A stretch of 64,000 nucleotides of DNA from Streptomyces rubradiris (GTDB taxonomy: Bacteria > Actinomycetota > Actinomycetes > Streptomycetales > Streptomycetaceae): the NCBI RefSeq assembly GCF_016860525.1, contig NZ_BNEA01000015.1, positions 4,030,001 to 4,094,000 of the forward strand. The letters are read 5' to 3'. Below, piece after piece: positions 43,251 to 52,172 of this stretch (its first letter is position 1; every line of letters starts with the position of its first letter). The notes beneath the pieces are model-generated. The model was not told the origin of the DNA, made no database searches, and saw only the letters and a list, made by a program, of their open reading frames with translations. A program made the translations under genes and the position numbers.

Positions 43251-45266
43251 ATGGAAGAGCCGCGTCGCCTCGGCGGCCGGTATGAGCTGGGCCAGGTGCT
43301 CGGCCGCGGTGGCATGGCCGAGGTCTACCTCGCGCACGACACCCGGCTCGGCCGCACCGTGGCGGTGAAGACGCTGCGCGCGGACCTCGCGCGCGACCCG
43401 TCCTTCCAGGCCCGGTTCCGCCGGGAGGCCCAGTCGGCCGCCTCGCTCAACCATCCCGCGATCGTGGCGGTCTACGACACGGGCGAGGACTACATCGACG
43501 GGGTCTCCATCCCGTACATCGTGATGGAGTACGTCGACGGTTCCACGCTGCGCGAGCTGCTGCACTCCGGCCGCAAGCTGCTGCCCGAGCGGGCGATGGA
43601 GATGACCATCGGCATCCTCCAGGGCCTGGAGTACGCGCACCGCAGCGGCATCGTCCACCGGGACATCAAGCCGGCCAACGTCATGCTGACCCGCAACGGC
43701 CAGGTCAAGGTGATGGACTTCGGCATCGCCCGCGCCATGGGCGACGCCGGCATGACCATGACCCAGACCGCCGCGGTCATCGGCACCGCCCAGTACCTCT
43801 CCCCGGAGCAGGCCAAGGGCGAGCAGGTCGACGCCCGCTCGGACCTGTACTCGACCGGCTGCCTCCTGTACGAACTGCTGACGGTACGGCCGCCCTTCGT
43901 GGGCGACTCCCCGGTGGCCGTGGCCTACCAGCACGTGCGCGAGGAGCCCCAGCCGCCGTCGGTCTTCGACCCCGAGATCACGCCCGAGATGGACGCGATC
44001 GTCCTCAAGGCGCTGGTCAAGGACCCGAACTACCGTTACCAGTCGGCCGACGAGATGCGCGCCGACATCGAGGCGTGCCTGGACGGCCAGCCGGTCGCGG
44101 CCACGGCCGCGCTGGGCGCGGTGGGTTACGGCGGCTACCCCGAGGAACAGGCGACGACCGCGCTGCGCGCGGACGCGGGCGCGACCACCGTGCTGCCGCC
44201 GATGAACCCCGACGACGGCGGTTACGGCTACGACGACCGCCCGGACCGCCGCCGCCAGCAGAAGAAGAAGTCCAGCACCGGCACGGTCCTGCTGGTGATC
44301 GCGGGCCTGCTGGTGCTGGTCGGCGCGATCCTGATCGGCATGTACGCGTTCGGCGGCAAGAACACGGGCGACGGCAAGGTGCCCGTGCCGGCGTTCGTGG
44401 GCAAGCCGCAGCAGACGGCCGAGAAGATGGCCGCCAACGTCGACCTCAAGGTGTCGATCAGCAAGAAGGAGTGCGAGGACCAGGCCACCGGCAATGTGTG
44501 CTCGCAGACCCCGCAGCAGGGTGAGAAGGTCGACAAGAACAGCACGGTCGACCTGGTGATCTCCACGGGCGCGCCCAAGGTCCAGGTGCCGGACGTGCGC
44601 GGGGCCCAGTTCGACCAGGCGGAGACCCAGCTCAAGGAGAAGGGCTTCGAGGTCGAGAAGAAGCTGGAGGTGTCGGACCGCACGCCGGGCGTCGTCATCA
44701 CCCAGGACCCGGAGCCCGGTGTCAGCAAGGAGAAGGGCACCACGATCACCCTCACGGTCGCCAAGCCGGAGGAGAAGATCGCGGTTCCCGATGTCACCGG
44801 CAAGTCCTGTGACGAGGCGAAGGCCACGCTCCAGGCCCAGGGTCTGGTGCCGAGCTGCACCGAGACCCCGGTCACCGACCCCGCCCAGGACGGCAAGGCG
44901 CAGAACACGAACCCGGCGGCGGGCCAGCAGGTCGTCAAGAACACCAATGTGGTGATCAACGTCGGCAAGGCCCAGCAGCAGCAGTCGTCGGTGCCGGGTG
45001 TCGTCGGCCGACGGGTGAACGAGGCCCGGCAGATGCTTCAGCAGGCCGGCTTCAACAACATCCAGTTCGCGCCCGGCAGCTCCGGTGACGACAACGCGAT
45101 CGTCACCCAGCAGGACCCGTCGCCGAACAGCCAGGCCGACCCGAACGGCACCACGGTCACGCTGACCACGGTCGGGTTCGGCCGCGGCCGCGACAACGGC
45201 AACGGCAACGGCAACAACGACGACGGCGACAACGGGACGGACTTCTTCGGCGGCTGGGGCAACTGA
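43251..45266 (+). CDS. pknB: Ser/Thr protein kinase PknB with four PASTA domains
   Basis: 671 residues. Kinase domain 12-275: LGRGGMAEVY, VAVKTLRADLA, HRDIKPANVML, DFGIARAM, GTAQYLSPEQ. The membrane helix is about 344-366 (VLLVIAGLLVLVGAILIG), then four PASTA repeats (each starting near VPAFVG, VPDVRG, VPDVTG and VPGVVG) that sense muropeptides or lipid II, and a Gly/Asn/Asp tail. In mycobacteria PknB controls growth and division. A 204-base gap follows pbpA, so it may have an extra promoter. Confidence 0.96.
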   Translation: MEEPRRLGGRYELGQVLGRGGMAEVYLAHDTRLGRTVAVKTLRADLARDPSFQARFRREAQSAASLNHPAIVAVYDTGEDYIDGVSIPYIVMEYVDGSTLRELLHSGRKLLPERAMEMTIGILQGLEYAHRSGIVHRDIKPANVMLTRNGQVKVMDFGIARAMGDAGMTMTQTAAVIGTAQYLSPEQAKGEQVDARSDLYSTGCLLYELLTVRPPFVGDSPVAVAYQHVREEPQPPSVFDPEITPEMDAIVLKALVKDPNYRYQSADEMRADIEACLDGQPVAATAALGAVGYGGYPEEQATTALRADAGATTVLPPMNPDDGGYGYDDRPDRRRQQKKKSSTGTVLLVIAGLLVLVGAILIGMYAFGGKNTGDGKVPVPAFVGKPQQTAEKMAANVDLKVSISKKECEDQATGNVCSQTPQQGEKVDKNSTVDLVISTGAPKVQVPDVRGAQFDQAETQLKEKGFEVEKKLEVSDRTPGVVITQDPEPGVSKEKGTTITLTVAKPEEKIAVPDVTGKSCDEAKATLQAQGLVPSCTETPVTDPAQDGKAQNTNPAAGQQVVKNTNVVINVGKAQQQQSSVPGVVGRRVNEARQMLQQAGFNNIQFAPGSSGDDNAIVTQQDPSPNSQADPNGTTVTLTTVGFGRGRDNGNGNGNNDDGDNGTDFFGGWGN

Positions 45267-45286
45267 CGCCCCCCCCCCGCCTCCGT

Positions 45287-45316
45287 GTGGCCCCGCCGGC
45301 ATCCCTGCGGGGCCAC
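45287..45316. terminator. Bidirectional terminator after pknB
   Basis: Perfect 10-bp arms GTGGCCCCGC and GCGGGGCCAC around a 10-base loop lie between pknB and the convergent sortase gene. Confidence 0.9.
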
Positions 45317-45336
45317 GCGCCGTTCCGGGGCCGGTG

Positions 45337-46089
45337 TCAGCGCAGTTCCGCCGGCGGGGTGCGCTCGCTGTCGACCTTCTGCACCCGGACCAGTTCGCCC
45401 CAGACCACGTAGCGGTGGCGGGAGGTGTAGACGGGGGTGCAGGTCGTCAGGGTGATGTAGTGGCCGGGCTGCTTCCGGCCGGACCCGCCGGGGACCGGGG
45501 AGAGGACCCCGACGTTGTACTTCGAGGTCTCGGGGAGGATCGAGTAAACCTTGTAGACGTACCACTCGTCCCGGGTCTCGAAGACGATCGGGTCGCCCTT
45601 CTCCAGCTTGTCGATGTTGTGGAACTTCGCGCCGTGGCCGTCCCGGTGCGCGGCGAGGGTGAAGTTGCCGTTCTTGCCGGAGGTGGGCAGCGTCGCCTTG
45701 ACCGGCTTCGTGTAGTAGCCGGCCACGCCGTCGTTGAGGACGTCCGTGTCCGTGCCCTTCTCGACCAGCACCTCGCCGTTGCGCATCGCCGGGACGTGCA
45801 GGAAGCCGATGCCGTCACCGGTGTCGAGCGCGCCCGGGCCCGTGTCCCGCTGCCGCGCCCAGTGCTCGCGCACCTTGTCGGCCTTCTGGTCCGCCTTGCG
45901 GTCCGCTATCACGTTCGTCCACCACAGCGAGTAGGCGACGAACAGGCCGAGCAGCACACCCGCCGTGATGAGGAGTTCGCCGAAGACGCTGACCGCCAGG
46001 GCGATCCGGCCGGGGCGTCGGCGTCGCGGGGCCGGGCCGGGTCCGGGCGCGTCCGTGGTCTCTTCGGTCTCGTCGGCGGTCGCTGCCAC
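45337..46089 (-). CDS. Class E sortase
   Basis: 250 residues. Charged N-terminus, one membrane helix (ELLITAGVLLGLFVAYSLWW, about 37-56), then the sortase barrel with AAHRDGHG (catalytic His), TLTTCTPVYTSRHR (Cys, and Arg seven residues on). Class E sortases attach LAXTG proteins such as the long chaplins of Streptomyces to peptidoglycan. It is 27 bases downstream of the second sortase gene on the same strand, and is in my recollection the position of SrtE2. Confidence 0.93.
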   Translation of the reverse strand: MAATADETEETTDAPGPGPAPRRRRPGRIALAVSVFGELLITAGVLLGLFVAYSLWWTNVIADRKADQKADKVREHWARQRDTGPGALDTGDGIGFLHVPAMRNGEVLVEKGTDTDVLNDGVAGYYTKPVKATLPTSGKNGNFTLAAHRDGHGAKFHNIDKLEKGDPIVFETRDEWYVYKVYSILPETSKYNVGVLSPVPGGSGRKQPGHYITLTTCTPVYTSRHRYVVWGELVRVQKVDSERTPPAELR

Positions 46090-46116
46090 AGTTCCTCTGC
46101 CCCTACTCGGTGAGCC

Positions 46117-47400
46117 CTACTCGATGAGCGCGTCCGGCTTGCCCTTGGCGCGCGGGCGTTCCTGGACCATCTTGCCCCAGACGATCAGCCGGTACTTGCT
46201 GGTGAACTCGGGTGTGCACGTGGTGAGGGTGATGTAGCGGCCGGGGCGGGTGAAGCCGGAGCCCGGCGGGACGGGGTCCAGCACGCTGATGTTGGACGGC
46301 GAGGTCACCGGGAGCGAGGAGGTGACCTCGTACACGAAGTAGGTGTCCTGGGTCTCGACCACGAGCGCGTCACCGGGTGTGAGCCGGTTGACGTACCGGA
46401 AGGGCTCGCCGTGCGTGTTGCGGTGCGCCGCGAGACCGAAGTTGCCGGTCTTGTCCTGGGGCATCGCCGTCTTCAGCGGGGCCTCGCCGTAGTGCCCGAC
46501 CATGCCCTTGTCGAGCACCCGCTTGTTGCTGATCCCCTCCGCGATGGGGGCGACCACGTCCAGCTTGGGGATGTGCAGGATGGCGAAGCCCTGGCCCGGC
46601 TCGAAGACGCCCGGGCTGCGCTTGCCGCTGGCCCAGTCGTCCTGGAGCCGGTGCGTGGCGCTGCCGGCCTGCGCGTGCGCGCGGACGTTGGTCCACCACA
46701 GCTGGTAGGTGACGAACAGCAGCATCAGCACGCCGGTGGTGATGAACAGCTCGCCGATGGCCCGGCTCGCCAGGGTCGCCGGGCTGGGCTTGCGCAGCCG
46801 GGCCTGGCGCCGGGCCTCCACCCGGGTCAGGGGGCGCTGCGGGTCCCGTTCGGCGGGGGGCGCCGACGCCGTCCGGGCCCCGGCACCGGTCCGGCGCCCG
46901 CCACGCCGCTTGGCGGCCTTTCTGCGGGCCGCACGGCCGCCCGGTGTGACGGGAGCGGCCGCCGGGGCGGAGGAGGCCGCAGAGGCACCCACGGACTCGC
47001 CCGCCCGCCCCGGCACCACTCGCAGCGCCATCGTCTCGTCGTCGACGGCCGGAAACGGGGCCGCCGGCGGCTCGTCCGTGACCCGGGGCATCGGTGCGGT
47101 CGCGGGGTCTTCGGCCGCCCTGGCACCCGGCGCGCTCCCACGGCCGGCGGTCGCCGGGCGCCGCGGCGCCGTCCGGGGCTCCCCGGCCGCCCGGGGCGGA
47201 CGGGCGGGCGTGGGCTCCCCGGTCACCCGGGGGAGCGGAGCCGTCCGGGCGTCGTCCGTCAGTGGGGGCAAGGGGGCTGTCGGCGGGTCGGCGGGCCGCC
47301 CGGTGGGGCGGACGGGCGGGTGCGGTCGCGCACCGGCGGAGGGCTCGTACGGGCTCCCGCCGCCGTACACGTCCTCGCGCTCGGGGCGCAGCGCGGTCAC
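46117..47400 (-). CDS. Class E sortase with long low-complexity cytoplasmic leader
   Basis: 427 residues from GTG 47400 (GTGA overlap with pabA stop). The first 195 residues are Pro/Arg/Ala-rich with several repeats of TAPLPRVT type, predicted to be cytoplasmic and disordered. Membrane helix about 211-230 (GELFITTGVLMLLFVTYQLWW), then the barrel with AAHRNTHGEPF, TLTTCTPEFTSKYR and IVWG. It is at the place of SrtE1 in S. coelicolor by recollection. SrtE1 and SrtE2 are partly redundant in aerial hyphae formation. Confidence 0.93.
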   Translation of the reverse strand: MTALRPEREDVYGGGSPYEPSAGARPHPPVRPTGRPADPPTAPLPPLTDDARTAPLPRVTGEPTPARPPRAAGEPRTAPRRPATAGRGSAPGARAAEDPATAPMPRVTDEPPAAPFPAVDDETMALRVVPGRAGESVGASAASSAPAAAPVTPGGRAARRKAAKRRGGRRTGAGARTASAPPAERDPQRPLTRVEARRQARLRKPSPATLASRAIGELFITTGVLMLLFVTYQLWWTNVRAHAQAGSATHRLQDDWASGKRSPGVFEPGQGFAILHIPKLDVVAPIAEGISNKRVLDKGMVGHYGEAPLKTAMPQDKTGNFGLAAHRNTHGEPFRYVNRLTPGDALVVETQDTYFVYEVTSSLPVTSPSNISVLDPVPPGSGFTRPGRYITLTTCTPEFTSKYRLIVWGKMVQERPRAKGKPDALIE

Positions 47401-48035
47401 GCCGTGGCCCTGCCCACCACCGGGGCGAGCCCCACCGACCGTGCCACGGCCTCGTGGTCACCGCACTCCGCCAGCCAGTTGGCCAGCATCCGGTGACCGT
47501 GCTCGGTCAGCACCGACTCGGGGTGGAACTGCACGCCCTCGACGCGGTGCTCCCGGTGCCGCAGGCCCATGATGATGCCGTCCTGGGTGCGGGCGGTCAC
47601 CTCCAGCTCGGCCGGGACCGTGGCCGGTTCGGCGGCCAGGGAGTGGTAGCGGGTCGCCGTGAAGGGGCTGGGCAGCCCGGCGAAGACGCCCTTGCCCTCG
47701 TGCTCGACCAGCGAGGTCTTGCCGTGCAGCAGCTCGGGCGCCCGGTCGACCACGCCGCCGTACGCCACCTGCATCGACTGCATGCCGAGGCACACGCCGA
47801 AGACCGGCACACCGGTGGCCGCGCAGTGCCGGACCATGTCCACGCACACGCCCGCCTCCTCGGGCGTCCCGGGCCCGGGGGAGAGCAGGACGCCGTCGAA
47901 GCCCTCCTGGGCGTGGGAGGTCGTCGCCTCGTCGTTGCGCAGGACCTCGCACTCGGCGCCCAGCTGGTACAGGTACTGCACGAGGTTGAAGACGAAGCTG
48001 TCGTAGTTGTCGACGACGAGAATCCGCGCACTCAC
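47397..48035 (-). CDS. pabA: Aminodeoxychorismate/anthranilate synthase glutaminase subunit
   Basis: 212 residues from GTG 48035. Class I glutamine amidotransferase: ILVVDNYDSFVFNLVQYL, LLSPGPGTPEEAG, catalytic Cys in GVCLGMQSM (about 80), and His-Glu pair in VQFHPESV. It supplies ammonia for 4-amino-4-deoxychorismate (folate) or anthranilate (tryptophan). It is sandwiched between sortase genes with 4-base overlaps on both sides, so this folate-type enzyme is translated in a chain with membrane enzymes. The same odd arrangement is typical of actinobacteria. Confidence 0.93.
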   Translation of the reverse strand: MSARILVVDNYDSFVFNLVQYLYQLGAECEVLRNDEATTSHAQEGFDGVLLSPGPGTPEEAGVCVDMVRHCAATGVPVFGVCLGMQSMQVAYGGVVDRAPELLHGKTSLVEHEGKGVFAGLPSPFTATRYHSLAAEPATVPAELEVTARTQDGIIMGLRHREHRVEGVQFHPESVLTEHGHRMLANWLAECGDHEAVARSVGLAPVVGRATA

Positions 48036-48193
48036 TGGTTGTCCACCGTCACATCGTTGAAGGGCAGCAGTGGCTCGGCCCACGGGAAGACGTACTGGAA
48101 GAGGACGTAGACCACGGCCAGGATCAGTACGAGCGAGATGAGTGCCTTCACCCACGCGTTCCCCGGCAGATGCCGCCAGATCCAGCCGTACAT
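48032..48193 (-). CDS. 53-residue single-helix membrane protein
   Basis: From ATG 48193 to TGA 48032 the codons read MYGWIWRHLPGNAWVK, then a hydrophobic stretch LISLVLILAVVYVLFQYVF, then WAEPLLPFNDVTVDNQ. It is too short for common length filters, but its stop overlaps the pabA start (GTGA) and it carries one clear membrane helix (about 18-36). It lies 54 bases past the third sortase. It is probably conserved in Streptomyces (recollection) and may assist sortases or their substrates; function unknown. Confidence 0.8.
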   Translation of the reverse strand: MYGWIWRHLPGNAWVKALISLVLILAVVYVLFQYVFPWAEPLLPFNDVTVDNQ

Positions 48194-48246
48194 GCCGTCC
48201 CTTCCGTATCCCCTACGGCACCAGACCCACGCCGTACGTCACCAGA

Positions 48247-48918
48247 CTAGCGGCGCAGGGCCTCCGGTTGGCCGGTGTCCACAGGCTGGGTGGCATCGAG
48301 ATGCGCCCACACGATCAGCCGGTGGCTGTGGCCCCACTCCGGGTCGCACGTCGTCAGGGTCAGATAGCGGCCGGGGCGGGCGTACCCCGGCACGCGCGGC
48401 ACGGGATCGATCACCGCGACGTCCGTCGGCACGGTGCGGTACGGCCCTTTGTCGATCCGGTACGTGTACCAGGTGGTCCCGTCGGTCAGCACCACGGCGT
48501 CGCCGGGGCGCAGTAGCGGGAAGTCCTTGAAGGGGTCGCCGTGGGTGCGCCGGTGGCCGGCGACCGCGAAGTTGCCGGTCTCCCCGAGCCGGGCGGTGCC
48601 CGCGTAGTGGCCGAGGCCCTTCTTCAGGGTGCCGGTGCCGGTGCCCTGAAGGACCGGCTTGTGCCAGGCGGCGCCGAGGCGCGGGACGTACATGATGGCG
48701 AAGGGCTCGCCGGGTTCGTAGGGCTTCGGCGCCGCCTCCGCCACGGGACGGGCCCGGCCGCTTTCCCCCGACCACTCGGCGTGCAGTCGGTCCATCTGGT
48801 CGTTCATCGCGCCCTCGGCCCTGACGCCGGTCCAGAACAGGACGTAGCCGACGAAGAGCACGATCAGGGTGCCGGCGGTGATGCACAGTTCGCTGAGGCT
48901 TCTGACGATCACGCGCAC
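48247..48918 (-). CDS. Class E sortase (third copy)
   Basis: 223 residues from GTG 48918 (GTG 48912 also possible). Membrane helix 9-28 (ELCITAGTLIVLFVGYVLFW), barrel with AGHRRTHGDPF (catalytic His) and TLTTCDPEWGHSHR, IVWAH (Cys and Arg). It has no cytoplasmic leader and differs from the other two in the residues after Cys (DPEW against TPVY/TPEF), which hints at a different sorting signal. It is between the small membrane protein and the DUF881 gene on the minus strand. Confidence 0.92.
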   Translation of the reverse strand: MRVIVRSLSELCITAGTLIVLFVGYVLFWTGVRAEGAMNDQMDRLHAEWSGESGRARPVAEAAPKPYEPGEPFAIMYVPRLGAAWHKPVLQGTGTGTLKKGLGHYAGTARLGETGNFAVAGHRRTHGDPFKDFPLLRPGDAVVLTDGTTWYTYRIDKGPYRTVPTDVAVIDPVPRVPGYARPGRYLTLTTCDPEWGHSHRLIVWAHLDATQPVDTGQPEALRR

Positions 48919-48939
48919 CGGCGGCTCCCGGACGGACGG

Positions 48940-49728
48940 CTACCCCACTGGCTTCGCGTAGTGCAGGTCCACTGTGCCGGAGTAGCCGGGAAGAGTCACC
49001 GTGCCGTCGTCGGTGACTTTCCAGCCGAGGCCGTAGACGTTGACGTAGACCATGTAGGTCTGGATCGCCTTGCTGTCCGCGAGGGCCTGCTTGAGCCGGT
49101 CCGGGTCGCCGACCGCCGTGATCTTGTACGGGGGCGAGTAGACGCGGCCCTGGAGGATCAGGGTGTTGCCGACGCAGCGCACCGCGCTGGTGGAGATCAG
49201 CCGCTGGTCCATGACCTTGATGCCCTTGGCGCCGCCCTGCCACAGCGCGTTGACGACGGCCTGGAGGTCCTGCTGGTGGATGACCAGGTAGTCGGGCTGC
49301 GGCTCCGGGTAGCCGGGGAGCTTGGCGGTGGCGTCGGGCGGGGCGTCGTTCAGGGTGACGGTGACGGCCTTGCCGGTCAGCTCGTGGGTGCCCGCGCTCT
49401 TCTCCAGCCCGCTGAGCTTCTCGTCCTCGGCCTTGGTGCTGCCGTCGTCGCTCTCGGCCAGCGACTCCACGCTGTCGCGCAGGGTGGCGTTGGACTCGTC
49501 CAGGCCCTTGTTCTTGCGGCTGCGCTCCTGGATCAGGTCGGACAGCTTCAGCAGGGAGGCGTCCTGGCGGATGTCGGTGCCCTTGGCCGTGTCGAAGCTG
49601 GTGAAGAAGATCAGTCCGGCGAGGGCGAAGACGGCCGCCGTGAGGATCCGCACCGGACGGAGGCGCGGCCTGCGGGCGGGGCCGGAGCCCGTTGCTCCCG
49701 TCCCGGGGGAGTCGGCAGAATTGCTCAA
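48940..49728 (-). CDS. DUF881 family protein
   Basis: 262 residues from TTG 49728, with AAGGAG 11 bases upstream. One membrane helix ([18 protein letters not shown], about 28-45), a coiled coil of about 60 residues ([22 protein letters not shown]), then the DUF881 domain with [27 protein letters not shown]881 proteins are common beside division or sortase genes in Gram-positives; no biochemical role is known. It is divergent from crgA. Confidence 0.88.
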   Translation of the reverse strand: MSNSADSPGTGATGSGPARRPRLRPVRILTAAVFALAGLIFFTSFDTAKGTDIRQDASLLKLSDLIQERSRKNKGLDESNATLRDSVESLAESDDGSTKAEDEKLSGLEKSAGTHELTGKAVTVTLNDAPPDATAKLPGYPEPQPDYLVIHQQDLQAVVNALWQGGAKGIKVMDQRLISTSAVRCVGNTLILQGRVYSPPYKITAVGDPDRLKQALADSKAIQTYMVYVNVYGLGWKVTDDGTVTLPGYSGTVDLHYAKPVG

Positions 49729-49880
49729 CGTACCCTTATCTCCTTCGGCGCCACGGAAGCACTACGCTAACGGACGTCCGGGGGAGCACACAGAGTCGTC
49801 ATGTTGGCCCCTTGTACGCTGCCCCGAGCCCGACCCAGTTCCCTGCGCGGCCACGCAGCGCATCGACAGGAGAGACCCTC

Positions 49881-50135
49881 GTGCCGAAGTCACGTATCCG
49901 CAAGAAGGCCGACTTCACGCCGCCGCCGGCGAAGCAGGCGCAGGCCATCAGGCTGACCAACCGGGCCTGGGTCGCACCGGTCATGCTGGCCATGTTCCTG
50001 ATCGGCCTGGCCTGGATCGTCGTCTTCTATGTGACGGACGGCTCGCTGCCCGTCGACAGCCTGGACAACTGGAACATCGTGGTCGGCTTCGGCTTCATCG
50101 CCGCCGGGTTCGGTGTCTCCACGCAGTGGAAGTAG
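49881..50135 (+). CDS. crgA: Cell division protein CrgA
   Basis: 84 residues from GTG 49881 with AGGAGAG upstream; this is the known CrgA length. Two membrane helices ([18 protein letters not shown] and [15 protein letters not shown]) follow a basic N-terminus ([11 protein letters not shown]). CrgA influences FtsZ ring timing in sporulating aerial hyphae and binds FtsI and FtsQ. It is divergent from DUF881 and is followed by the DnaA-box cluster. Confidence 0.95.
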   Translation: MPKSRIRKKADFTPPPAKQAQAIRLTNRAWVAPVMLAMFLIGLAWIVVFYVTDGSLPVDSLDNWNIVVGFGFIAAGFGVSTQWK

Positions 50136-50159
50136 CCCCGCCCACAGCTCTGCCCAGGG

Positions 50160-50373
50160 TTATCCACTGAGTTATCCACAGCCGTTGTCCACAGTGGGGA
50201 AAAAGAACGACGATCTGTGGATAACCTGCCGGATGTTGACGCCGGTGTGACTGGTACAACACCGTTCAGACATCCGTTCGCCCCCTGTCCTACCTGCGGA
50301 AACACATCCGAGCGACAGGGGGCACAGCTGTGCCCGCACGGTGTGCACAAGATCGGGCACAAGCTGTGGACAA
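50160..50373. promoter_or_regulatory. Cluster of five DnaA boxes between crgA and rhomboid gene
   Basis: Boxes on the plus strand: TTATCCACT (50160-50168), TTATCCACA (50172-50180), TTGTCCACA (50185-50193). On the minus strand: 50216-50224 (TTATCCACA) and 50365-50373 (TTGTCCACA). Four fit TTRTCCACA exactly and one differs at the last base. The consensus is that of actinobacterial DnaA. A cluster outside oriC has been described in S. coelicolor as a DnaA-box trap; whether it is this one needs checking. Confidence 0.85.
50281..50335. terminator. Hairpin and palindrome after crgA
   Basis: CCCCCTGTC (50281-50289) and GACAGGGGG (50314-50322) are perfect 9-bp arms. Overlapping their end is a perfect 16-bp palindrome GGGCACAGCTGTGCCC (50320-50335). 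They lie within the DnaA-box region between convergent genes and probably act as terminator, though the palindrome could bind a dimeric protein. Confidence 0.55.
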
Positions 50374-50404
50374 CGGTTCGGGGAGAGCGTGTTCCCCAGC
50401 CCGG

Positions 50405-51292
50405 TCAGGTGAGCTGGGCGGTCCTGATCAACGCGAGCGCCAGGGCCAGCGCCAGGACCACGGCACAGGTGCCGTACTGCACCAGCGCCCGCCGCTCGCG
50501 CGGGGCGTGCACCATGGCGTACCCGGTGACGACACCGGCGACGAGCCCGCCGATGTGCGCCTGCCAGGAGATGTTCAGGGACCCGTTGAAGGTGAAGATC
50601 AGGTTGATCACCAGCAGCGCGACGACCGGCCGCATGTCGTAGTTGAGCCGGCGCATCAGCACGGCGGTGGCGCCGAAGAGGCCGTACAGCGCGCCCGAGG
50701 CGCCGAGCACGGCCGCATCGGGCGGCGTGAGCAGATAGGCGAGCGCACCGCCGGCCAGCCCGGAGACGAAGTACACCGCAAGGTAGCGGGCCCGGCCCAG
50801 GGCCGCCTCCAGCGGGCCGCCGACCCACCACAGGCTGAGCATGTTGAAGCCGATGTGCCAGTACGCCTCGTGCGCGAACATCGACGACAGGAAGCGGTAC
50901 CACTCGCCGCCCGCGACTCCCGATGCCGGTCTGAACGGCGCCTTCGGCCAGCCGCCGTAGAGCCAGACGTCGTTCAGGAACGAGGGATCGGCCTTGATCG
51001 CGACGAACACCGCGAGGTTGATCCCGATCAGGATCTTGGTGAGCAGCCGGGGGTCCGCCGTGACCGTGCCGCCGGCGAGCGTACGGGGCCGGGACGCCTG
51101 CGGGGCGGGGCCCTCGCCGGTGCCGCCGCGGACGCAGTCCGGGCACTGGAAGCCGACCGAGGCGCTGACCATGCAGTCGGGGCAGATGGGCCGTTCACAG
51201 CGGGTGCAGCGCACGCCGGTCTCGCGGTCCGGGTGCCGGTAGCACCCGGGCGCGCTGTGGGCGTCCTGCGCGCTCCCTGCGGGCTGCTCCAT
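50405..51292 (-). CDS. Rhomboid-family intramembrane protease with N-terminal zinc finger
   Basis: 295 residues. A zinc-binding segment (CYRHPDRETGVRCTRC, then CPDCMV and CPDCV) occupies residues 17-55. Six helices follow, with rhomboid motifs HIGFNMLSLWWVGG, GASGALYGLFG (catalytic Ser) and AHIGG (catalytic His) in the last helices. Rhomboids cut membrane proteins within the bilayer. It faces crgA across the DnaA-box cluster and follows the cyclophilin gene by 139 bases on the same strand. Confidence 0.93.
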   Translation of the reverse strand: MEQPAGSAQDAHSAPGCYRHPDRETGVRCTRCERPICPDCMVSASVGFQCPDCVRGGTGEGPAPQASRPRTLAGGTVTADPRLLTKILIGINLAVFVAIKADPSFLNDVWLYGGWPKAPFRPASGVAGGEWYRFLSSMFAHEAYWHIGFNMLSLWWVGGPLEAALGRARYLAVYFVSGLAGGALAYLLTPPDAAVLGASGALYGLFGATAVLMRRLNYDMRPVVALLVINLIFTFNGSLNISWQAHIGGLVAGVVTGYAMVHAPRERRALVQYGTCAVVLALALALALIRTAQLT

Positions 51293-51431
51293 CAGATCCC
51301 CTTGCTCGTCGTGTCCGTGGTCGTGTCCGTGCCTGACGGCACTATCCTGCCCCCTTCATCCTTACGGACGAGCGCGGTGTCCGGTTCCCCGCGCGAGCGG
51401 TCCGGGGCGGGCGGTCCGGGGCGGGCGGCGT

Positions 51432-51962
51432 TCACTCCGCGCGGGTCTCGATCAGCACCGTGCGGAGCACCACGTCGGACAGCGGCCGGTCGTTGCGCCC
51501 GGTCGGCACGCGCGCGATGGCGTCCACGACCTTGCGGCCGGCCGGGGTGCTGACCTCGCCGAAGATGGTGCGCTTGCCGTTCAGCCAGGTGCTCGGGGTG
51601 ACGGTGATGAAGAACTGCGAGCCGTTGGTGCCCGGGCCGGCGCTGGCCATCGCCATCAGGTACGGCCTGTCGAAGGCCAGGTCGGGATGGCACTCGTCCT
51701 CGAAGCCGTAGCCGGGGCCGCCGAGGCCGTTGCCCAGGGGATCGCCGCCCTGGATCATGAAGCCGCCCATCACCGCGTGGAAGACCGTGCCGTCGTAGAG
51801 CCGGTCACTGCTGCGCACGCCGGTACCGGGATGCGTCCACTCGCGCTCGCCGCGCGCCAGTTCCACGAAGTTTCTGACCGTGACGGGCGCGTACGACGGA
51901 AAGAGCCGGATCTCGATGTCACCGAAAGTGGTCTTCAGGGTGGCGTAGAGCTGCTCGGCCAC
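51432..51962 (-). CDS. Cyclophilin-type peptidyl-prolyl isomerase
   Basis: 176 residues from GTG 51962 (GGAAGGCGG upstream). Cyclophilin core: FPSYAPVTVRNFVELARG, FHAVMGGFMIQGGDP (Arg/Phe/Gln active set, with His in place of the common Arg), FEDECHP, MANAGPGTNGSQFF here AMASAGPGTNGSQFFIT, and FGEV. No signal peptide, so cytoplasmic (PpiA type). It speeds cis-trans prolyl isomerisation in folding. Much longer apparent frames through this gene are not coding. Confidence 0.93.
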   Translation of the reverse strand: MAEQLYATLKTTFGDIEIRLFPSYAPVTVRNFVELARGEREWTHPGTGVRSSDRLYDGTVFHAVMGGFMIQGGDPLGNGLGGPGYGFEDECHPDLAFDRPYLMAMASAGPGTNGSQFFITVTPSTWLNGKRTIFGEVSTPAGRKVVDAIARVPTGRNDRPLSDVVLRTVLIETRAE

Positions 51963-52172
51963 GGTCCGCCTTCCGTCGTCGTTCCGCCGCGGTGCTCCGA
52001 TCCTTCCACGCTGCCGCCCGCCCGACGCCCGGCCGCCACCGCCCGGATACCGCCGGGAAAGGCGACCGGCACCCATATGCCCGCCCGCGCGTGCCGCACC
52101 GGCCTCCTGAAGGCATGATCCGTAAAAGGGTGGAAAGTCGAAATACCGTACGCCACCGAGGAGGAGGAACCC

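Noticed and set aside
50160..50373. Chromosomal origin oriC
   Set aside because: Only five boxes, and dnaA/dnaN do not flank it; Streptomyces origins carry many more boxes between those genes.
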